Source of the DNA: Phycisphaerales bacterium UBA7800
GTDB taxonomy: Bacteria > Planctomycetota > Phycisphaerae > Phycisphaerales > Phycisphaeraceae
Assembly: GCA_002480565.1 (NCBI GenBank)
Contig: DLCK01000082.1
Span: forward strand, 44,787-108,786
Length of the DNA stretch: 64,000 nucleotides
Direction: 5' to 3'
The notes beneath the pieces are model-generated. The model was not told where the DNA came from and did no database searches. It saw only the letters and a program-made list of their open reading frames with translations. Positions 59,203 to 64,000 of the stretch are shown here, piece after piece (the stretch's first letter is position 1; every line of letters begins with the position of its first letter). A program made the position numbers and the translations under genes.

Positions 59203-59469
59203 TTACGACTTTGAGGGTTTGTACTGTTCGCCTGAAATTTTACATCCCAGGAAATATCCCAACTCAGCACCAATGGTAATACCTTTGTACAGACCATACA
59301 AAGCTATTAAAGATCCCAGATACATGTAAGCCATAATTCCATCGTCATTCGTGGCAAATGCTACTCCCATCAACACCACCCATTGCATCACAAACAAGGA
59401 TAGAAAACCAACAATCGCCCCTAAGACAACACACATGAAAAAAACGACTATGGCGAGACATTTCTTCAT
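59203..59469 (-). CDS. Small membrane protein of unknown function
   Basis: An 88-residue protein with two strong membrane spans: CLAIVVFFMCVVLGAIVGFL at the N terminus and YLGSLIALYGLYKGITIGA near residue 60. A cysteine pair and a charged C terminus (GEQYKPSKS) face one side. The ATG follows GGTGAG. It leads a three-gene block with paralogues B and A, 11 bases apart from B. No family is recognised. Confidence 0.65.
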   Translation of the reverse strand: MKKCLAIVVFFMCVVLGAIVGFLSLFVMQWVVLMGVAFATNDDGIMAYMYLGSLIALYGLYKGITIGAELGYFLGCKISGEQYKPSKS

Positions 59470-59530
59470 AACTCACCGTTGACACTTTACGTTTTTAAAT
59501 ACTGCGTTGAAACTGTTAATTATTGCAACA

Positions 59531-60106
59531 TCACGCTTCGGATGGCGAGTGTTTGGCGAGTTTGCGTTGGAGGCTTCGGCGGTGGATACCCAGGACACGG
59601 GCGGCCTGGGAGACGTTGCCATCGCAGTCGGTGAGGATGCGTTGGATGTGTTCCCATTCGACTTGTGCCAAAGAGGGTGCGGTGGTCGGAGCATGGATCG
59701 AACCTTCGCCATTGGCAGTAAAGGCGGTGAGAATCTGATCCGTGGTGGCAGGCTTGGTGAGATAGTCCACGGCCCCGGCGCGGATGGCATCCTTGGCGGT
59801 AGCGATACTGCCAAAGCCGGTGAGGACGACGATATCCATGTCTTCGTGGATGGCCAGCAACTGCGGGATGAGTTGCAACCCGGATGTCCCACTCATGCGC
59901 ATGTCCACGATCGCGCGGTCGGGCCTGCGCAATTGAGCGTATTGGACAGCTTGCGCGCTATTCTCTGCTGCGATGACCGGAAAGTGCCGATCTTCCAACG
60001 CGCGGACCAGGCGCGAACGAAATGCCTGATCATCATCAACAACCAGAATCGTAGGTAACGTCTTGGCGGTGGCCTGATTCATGGGACTCATCACTGCTAA
60101 ATTCAT
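59531..60106 (-). CDS. RegA/PrrA-like response regulator, orphan
   Basis: A 191-residue regulator from ATG 60106, with CTGGAG 6 bases upstream. The receiver domain has D24-D25-D26 (VVDDDQ), the phosphorylated D68 (IVDMRMSG), T96 (VLTGFGS) and K118 (LTKPA). A short linker leads to a Fis-type helix-turn-helix (CDGNVSQAARVLGIHRRSLQ), a pattern of the RegA/PrrA/ActR redox regulators. No histidine kinase or RegB partner is found nearby. It starts 256 bases from the divergent nucleoside hydrolase, with a heptamer repeat in between. Confidence 0.88.
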   Translation of the reverse strand: MNLAVMSPMNQATAKTLPTILVVDDDQAFRSRLVRALEDRHFPVIAAENSAQAVQYAQLRRPDRAIVDMRMSGTSGLQLIPQLLAIHEDMDIVVLTGFGSIATAKDAIRAGAVDYLTKPATTDQILTAFTANGEGSIHAPTTAPSLAQVEWEHIQRILTDCDGNVSQAARVLGIHRRSLQRKLAKHSPSEA

Positions 60107-60192
60107 CTGAACTCCAGAGTAGCGGCGGAACACCCCATATCATACAGCCATAAACGTTAAAGGATCAAACGCAATGGGAGGCAAATGGATTT

Positions 60193-60286
60193 GGGATTAG
60201 TGTTTAGGGATCAGGACAAGGCATCGAAAGACGCATTAATTTGATGACTGTGACTTTCCCTAATCCCTAATCACTAATCCCTACCC
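60193..60286. repeat. Hairpin with heptamer (GGATTAG) arms
   Basis: Left arm 60194-60215 reads GGATTAG, TGTTTAG, GGATCAG, with GG before it. The right arm (60258-60286), reverse-complemented, reads GGGTA, GGGATTAG, TGATTAG, GGATTAGGG. Units are seven bases. It is the second copy of the 7463-7571 family, in the divergent region of the regulator and nucleoside hydrolase genes. Confidence 0.7.
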
Positions 60287-60362
60287 TGGAATATTGGTTA
60301 ACATATTCCGTCCATCAGCACACGTTGCCTAATCGTCAAAACGATTCACGAGGAATCACACC

Positions 60363-61337
60363 ATGTCCACATCTCACCGCCTGTCTGAACATCGTCTTGT
60401 TGAACGTCTTGCCAAGCCTGATCCCAAGGGGCCGGTGCTGGATATGGTTTTGGACACGGATACGTTTAACGAGATTGATGACCAGTTTGCGTTGGTTTAT
60501 GCGCTATTGTCTCCTGATCGTTTGAAGGTTCATGCGGTGTATGCTGCTCCGTTTGTGAATGCCAAATCCAAATCGCCTGCTCAGGGGATGGCGATGAGCT
60601 ACGACGAGATTTTCGAGTTGTACAAACGGATGCCGGCGAGACCTGATGTGCCGGTGCTTCGCGGGTCGGAAAAGTGGATGCGACAAGTCTCCGGGCCGGT
60701 GGACAGTCAAGCGTGTGATGACATGATCGAACGTGCGATGGCTCGTCATGTGGATGATGCGCCGCTATATGTCGTTGCCATTGGTGCGCCGACGAATGTG
60801 TCCTCTGCGATTGCAAAATGCCCGGAGATAATGGATCGCATCGTGGTGGTCTGGTTAGGTGGTCATGCTCAAAGTCACCCCACGACACGGGAGTTTAATC
60901 TGGGTCAAGACCTGTTGGCATCGCAGACTCTGTTTGACAGTGGCGTGCCGTTGGTGCGTGTCCCGTGTATCCCGACTGCTCAGATGTTGCGGACGACGGT
61001 GTCGGAATTGACCCACTACATTGGCAACAAGAATCCGATGTGTGACTTTTTGCTTAAGCGATATGCTGAACATGAAACGATGGAAACGCCGCTGAAACTC
61101 AAGCGTTGGGATTGCGAGCACATTGCCTACTGCAAGGAAATCTGGGACGTGGCAACGGTCGCCTGGCTGATCAATCCTGCATGGGGTCGAAGCCTGCTCA
61201 CGCCCAGCCCGATACTCACTCGTGATGTCACCTGGAGTCTGGATTACTCCCGACACATGATCCGTGATCTAGTCACCCTCAACCGCGACGCAATCTTCGG
61301 CGATATGTTTCACAAGCTTGCCAATATGGGCGGGTAA
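60363..61337 (+). CDS. Nucleoside hydrolase (IUNH-like)
   Basis: A 324-residue enzyme that should split ribonucleosides into base and ribose for salvage. The metal-binding DTDTFNEIDDQFAL (residues 28-41) resembles the family's DTDPGIDDAxA but with a larger insertion, and the late REFNLGQD segment matches the substrate loop (AEFNI in the family). There is no signal peptide. The ATG follows ACGAGGAATCACACC. Substrate specificity is not readable; the changed first motif suggests a divergent subgroup. It is a single gene, convergent with the TMEM43 gene across a terminator. Confidence 0.85.
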   Translation: MSTSHRLSEHRLVERLAKPDPKGPVLDMVLDTDTFNEIDDQFALVYALLSPDRLKVHAVYAAPFVNAKSKSPAQGMAMSYDEIFELYKRMPARPDVPVLRGSEKWMRQVSGPVDSQACDDMIERAMARHVDDAPLYVVAIGAPTNVSSAIAKCPEIMDRIVVVWLGGHAQSHPTTREFNLGQDLLASQTLFDSGVPLVRVPCIPTAQMLRTTVSELTHYIGNKNPMCDFLLKRYAEHETMETPLKLKRWDCEHIAYCKEIWDVATVAWLINPAWGRSLLTPSPILTRDVTWSLDYSRHMIRDLVTLNRDAIFGDMFHKLANMGG

Positions 61338-61343
61338 AAAAAA

Positions 61344-61380
61344 CAGACACTTCTGACAAATGATTCGTCGGAAGTGCCTG
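61344..61380. terminator. Terminator between nucleoside hydrolase and TMEM43 genes
   Basis: CAG, A, CACTTC, T, GAC and GTC, G, GAAGTG, C, CTG form a 14-base imperfect stem with a 10-base loop. An A-run at 61336-61343 gives a strong T-tail for the - strand; the + strand has only a weak T-rich tail. Confidence 0.8.
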
Positions 61381-61403
61381 TGATTTTCAAATGATGAATT
61401 CAA

Positions 61404-62597
61404 TCACGCAGGCATGGACATATCCAATTCTGCCAATCGTTCCTGTCTCTTAACTTTGCCGGCTTTGATGCGTCCGAAGATCAGGTAACTGCTTATACCT
61501 GCGACAACCAGTAATCCGATCCCCAGTATCGGGCGGTAGACGATCCAACCGATGGCGATGGTGATGCTGCTGAGCATGGCTGAGAACATCAGCGCAACAA
61601 GCAGGACGCCGCCTTCGATGAGATTGCCAATAAATGGGATCACGTCCGCGAGAACCGAGAGGGGTTTGAAGAAGACGGTAAAGCCGACGACCATGAGAAT
61701 GAATCCCAAGCCGCGCAGCAGCCATGTGAGTTTGGTGTTGTCAGCTTGGGCCTGATCGAACATGGTTTTGGCGTCGGCGGTTCCCATCTGCAATAGGAGA
61801 ATGCTCCCGCCAACTTCGGTCTTGTAGGATTCAAGACTCTTGCCAGCCTGCTTGGCGACAATGCTTACTTCGGTGGGTTTGATGACTTGGAAGGTCACTT
61901 GCATATCGCCAATCTGCGGACTTTGAGATGATTTACCCATATAGAATCCGCCGTTGTAAAAATTAGCTTTAGCCTTGATTTCATTGGGTATTTTGGCTTC
62001 TTTGGGATCAATTTTCAGCGTGCTGTATCCAGAAATTTTTGTGACCAGATCACGACTTAATTCGTATTTACCCATACTCACATCCGTAGCCAACTGTTCC
62101 TCGGACTTGTAAAGCATGGTTGATGGATTTTCATGACCTGCTTTGTTTTTGAAGCTTCCTGAATCAATCAGGGAGTCGGACCAGACTTTGTTGTAGGTGT
62201 AGGTGGTTGTGGTGGTGGTCCCGCCGCCGAGTTTCTTTTCGGATTTCTTTTCGGACTTTTGTTCCCACTGATACATCTTGACGATGCGATTGAGTTTGAT
62301 GGCATTGATGGACACATCGAATGTGGGATCGGTGAGCGTGTCTTGCGTTTGCGCCATACCGCTGAGATGCACGAGCTTACCTTCGTTCTCTGCGTTTAGC
62401 GTATCCGTTGAAACGGACACGACATTTGAGCCGCCCTCTTTGAGGGTCTTGTATCGCTTGACGGCACGCCCTTCATTGAGAAACAGAATCGGAAAGGCAA
62501 CAAGGATCAACACGATGCCGGTCAATATTCCCTTGATGGAACTCCCAATGCGGCTAAACCAGGACTCGTTTGTGATTTCGGTAAATTGGTCGGACAT
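61404..62597 (-). CDS. TMEM43-family membrane protein
   Basis: A 397-residue protein of the family of human TMEM43/LUMA, also found in bacteria. From ATG 62597 (AGGGG, six bases upstream); ATG 62603 is too close to that site. One N-terminal span (GILTGIVLILVAFPILFLNEG) precedes an extracytoplasmic domain of about 240 residues (QDTLTDPTFDVSINAIKLNRIVKMYQWEQ), then three C-terminal spans (LGFILMVVGFTVFF; VLLVALMFSAMLSSITIAIGW; ILGIGLLVVAGISSYLIFG). Function in bacteria is unknown. It is a single gene. Confidence 0.85.
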   Translation of the reverse strand: MSDQFTEITNESWFSRIGSSIKGILTGIVLILVAFPILFLNEGRAVKRYKTLKEGGSNVVSVSTDTLNAENEGKLVHLSGMAQTQDTLTDPTFDVSINAIKLNRIVKMYQWEQKSEKKSEKKLGGGTTTTTTYTYNKVWSDSLIDSGSFKNKAGHENPSTMLYKSEEQLATDVSMGKYELSRDLVTKISGYSTLKIDPKEAKIPNEIKAKANFYNGGFYMGKSSQSPQIGDMQVTFQVIKPTEVSIVAKQAGKSLESYKTEVGGSILLLQMGTADAKTMFDQAQADNTKLTWLLRGLGFILMVVGFTVFFKPLSVLADVIPFIGNLIEGGVLLVALMFSAMLSSITIAIGWIVYRPILGIGLLVVAGISSYLIFGRIKAGKVKRQERLAELDMSMPA

Positions 62598-62785
62598 GCT
62601 CATCCCCTACGTGGACAGTTGGACAAAGTACGGAAAACCGTTCAACAGACGTGACTATGACTGAATGTGATTTTCCCGGAATACCCCGCGAGCTGGCAGG
62701 AGATAGGCTCGCATTGATAACGCATCTTGATTGTGCGGATATTTCCCGCCATGTCAAGTTTGCTTTACATGTTTAAATAAAAAAA

Positions 62786-62808
62786 AACGCGACAGATTTT
62801 GCCGCGTT
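62786..62808 (-). terminator. Terminator after the RNase Z-like gene
   Basis: AACGCG (62786-62791) and CGCGTT (62803-62808), six perfect pairs, with a long A-run at 62777-62787 that reads as a T-run in the - strand transcript. Confidence 0.8.
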
Positions 62809-62843
62809 GAGGGATCGTTATTCAGGGTCTTGGACAAGTTGAC

Positions 62844-63752
62844 TTAATCGCCGCCGAACTCTTCCTGTTGATGCAAGTAGCGTTCGCGGTTGGCACGGTG
62901 GTCCATGAGCAGGAACAAACGCTTGCGGTCTTCGGGTTTGATGGCATCATTGATCTGGCGATGCGCCTGGGCCAAATGCGTGCGACGCGACAGATGCGTG
63001 AGCACAATCGACTTGGCTTTGGAGCGTTCGAGCAATTCGACGATGTTGTCCAGATGCAGATGCTTACCCACATTGGCACGATTGCGGTGATCGTCTTCAA
63101 GGAACGTACACTCAGTAATGAGGATCTGAGCATTGAGCACATCAGGCCGATCAAAGCAAGGCCCCCATGCCGTATCACCGGTATAACACAGCAGTGGGAT
63201 TTCCAACGTCTGCGTGATGGACTCGCCTTTTTTCTTCAGCGCGATGAGTTGCTCCTGGGGCATGCCTTGAAGCTCTGCCTTGAGCTTGGAACGTTTTTCG
63301 ACAACCGAAAAACCAAGTGATGGCACGGTGTGATGCGTCTCAAAGGCGCGGAGGAAAATCGTGTTCTTGATTTCCACCTGCTCTTCAGGTTCCATGGCCT
63401 TGACGTTGTAGGGTGTTTTCTGAGCTTCGATGTCAACCCATGCGCGCATGAGATTGTGGATCGGCTGTTCCATCTTGGGATGGCAAAGCACCGTGCCGAC
63501 ACCCATGCCCTGGAAGTAGCGTTGCGAATAGTAGTAAGCCAATCCTGCGGAATGATCCATGTGCCCATGGGTCAATGCGACATAGGAACTGGACAACGCA
63601 GCACGCGGGCAACGACCAATATCAAAGCAGGTATCCAACTCTGGTATCTGCACCACCGACTCCTCGCCGGCAATGGAGATGCCCTGCACTCGGTACGGTG
63701 GCAGATACAGGAACCCCAACTGGGGACGGCGTGGCGGATCGCGTGGAACCAT
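62844..63752 (-). CDS. MBL-fold hydrolase, RNase Z-like
   Basis: A 302-residue metallo-beta-lactamase-fold protein from ATG 63752; TTG 63767 is a weaker start. The zinc motif LTHGHMDHSAGL (HxHxDH) and later GDTAW and TECTFLEDDHRNRANVGKH, VLTHLSRR are in RNase Z order, but the usual flexible arm is not apparent. Enzymes of this type mature tRNA 3' ends or act on other phosphodiesters. The start has GGGTG about ten bases upstream. A tRNA-like element lies 95 bases upstream of it on the same strand. Catalytic metal-binding residues look complete. Confidence 0.85.
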   Translation of the reverse strand: MVPRDPPRRPQLGFLYLPPYRVQGISIAGEESVVQIPELDTCFDIGRCPRAALSSSYVALTHGHMDHSAGLAYYYSQRYFQGMGVGTVLCHPKMEQPIHNLMRAWVDIEAQKTPYNVKAMEPEEQVEIKNTIFLRAFETHHTVPSLGFSVVEKRSKLKAELQGMPQEQLIALKKKGESITQTLEIPLLCYTGDTAWGPCFDRPDVLNAQILITECTFLEDDHRNRANVGKHLHLDNIVELLERSKAKSIVLTHLSRRTHLAQAHRQINDAIKPEDRKRLFLLMDHRANRERYLHQQEEFGGD

Positions 63753-63846
63753 AAAATCAACACCCAATCTAACGGATCAGCCTATCGAATAGATCCGGGC
63801 ACCAACGGCTGATCCTGCTAACCGATTGAGCCTTGAACTGGAACGT

Positions 63847-63898
63847 GTCGTCAGGGGATTTGAACCTCTTCCCGTTACCGGGCGCCTCCAGGCACGAC
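63847..63898 (-). other. Cloverleaf-like element with tRNA T-loop
   Basis: Read on the - strand: an outer stem GTCGT/ACGAC encloses three hairpins: GCC-TGGA-GGC, CCCG-GTAA-CGGG, and AGAGG-TTCAAAT-CCCCT with a canonical T-loop and one mismatch. The middle hairpin looks like the variable arm of a class II (Ser/Leu type) tRNA. There is no anticodon arm, D arm or CCA end, so this is not a complete tRNA. It may be a tRNA remnant or an attachment-site copy. Confidence 0.35.
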
Positions 63899-64000
63899 CA
63901 ACATTACTGCGCATATCATGTCTCATATAAGGGTTATGGTCAACTTTCTGTCAGCCACAAATCAATCAAATCAGACACAAACTGAACCACTACCGGCTGA

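Noticed and set aside
63847..63898. Complete tRNA gene
   Set aside because: There is no anticodon arm, D arm or acceptor of seven pairs, and the T-stem has a mismatch.

Overview
This window looks like chromosomal DNA of a planctomycete, most likely class Phycisphaerae, of moderate GC content. The clues are a prepilin-like protein with the H-X9-DG motif near its C terminus, a small CPxC zinc-ribbon membrane protein, a Tat-type formylglycine sulfatase, very large exported glycoside hydrolases, and the overall protein style. The assignment is inference, since no rRNA or other phylogenetic marker is present. I see no phage, insertion sequence or CRISPR array.

Layout. 0-11 kb: core metabolism on the + strand (cysteine desulfurase, hemL, a zinc-ribbon gene between inverted repeats, serA, transketolase, a TolQ/ExbB-type protein, alpha-glucan phosphorylase). 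11-18 kb: a heavy-metal efflux operon (cysteine-rich exported protein, CzcC, CzcB with a His/Asp-rich head, CzcA, lipoprotein) behind a good sigma-70 promoter. 18-22.5 kb: a sulfatase divergent from an AraC regulator, then a GH13 enzyme. 22.5-36 kb: a six-gene minus-strand operon (three SPFH/band-7 proteins, an ABC ATPase, an ABC permease, a membrane-anchored protein) facing a divergent ABC-2 permease and a 746-residue acidic protein of unknown function. 36-38 kb: amtB-glnB. 38-50 kb: a carbohydrate cluster with two clan GH-A-like hydrolases, a prepilin-like protein, a DNRLRE-like protein, a LacI regulator, an esterase, an enolase-superfamily sugar-acid dehydratase, an SDR dehydrogenase and an IclR regulator. 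50-64 kb: a CPA2 antiporter, an MscS channel with a cyclic-nucleotide domain, a glycosyltransferase, a MalK-like ATPase, iscX, dnaN, a trio of small membrane proteins, a RegA-like regulator, a nucleoside hydrolase, a TMEM43 homologue and an RNase Z-like hydrolase.

How genes work together. The carbohydrate cluster reads as a route from oligosaccharide or ester substrate to sugar acid to 2-keto-3-deoxy acid, controlled by local LacI and IclR regulators whose likely operators are visible. AmtB and PII form the usual ammonium pair, but this PII lacks the uridylylated tyrosine of the T-loop. The SPFH/ABC block is the best candidate for an undescribed membrane system, because three prohibitin-like proteins share an operon with an exporter-type ABC transporter and no FtsH is nearby.

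Non-coding structure. Two families of dispersed hairpins have arms built from short tandem units: a 7-base unit (GGACTAG or GGATTAG) and an 8-base unit (CACAGAGN), plus a 10-base relative (CACAGATRAA). They lie only between genes. Strong inverted repeats also sit in front of amtB, the LacI gene, the SPFH operon, glgP and the IclR gene. A small cloverleaf-like element with a tRNA T-loop lies near the right end.
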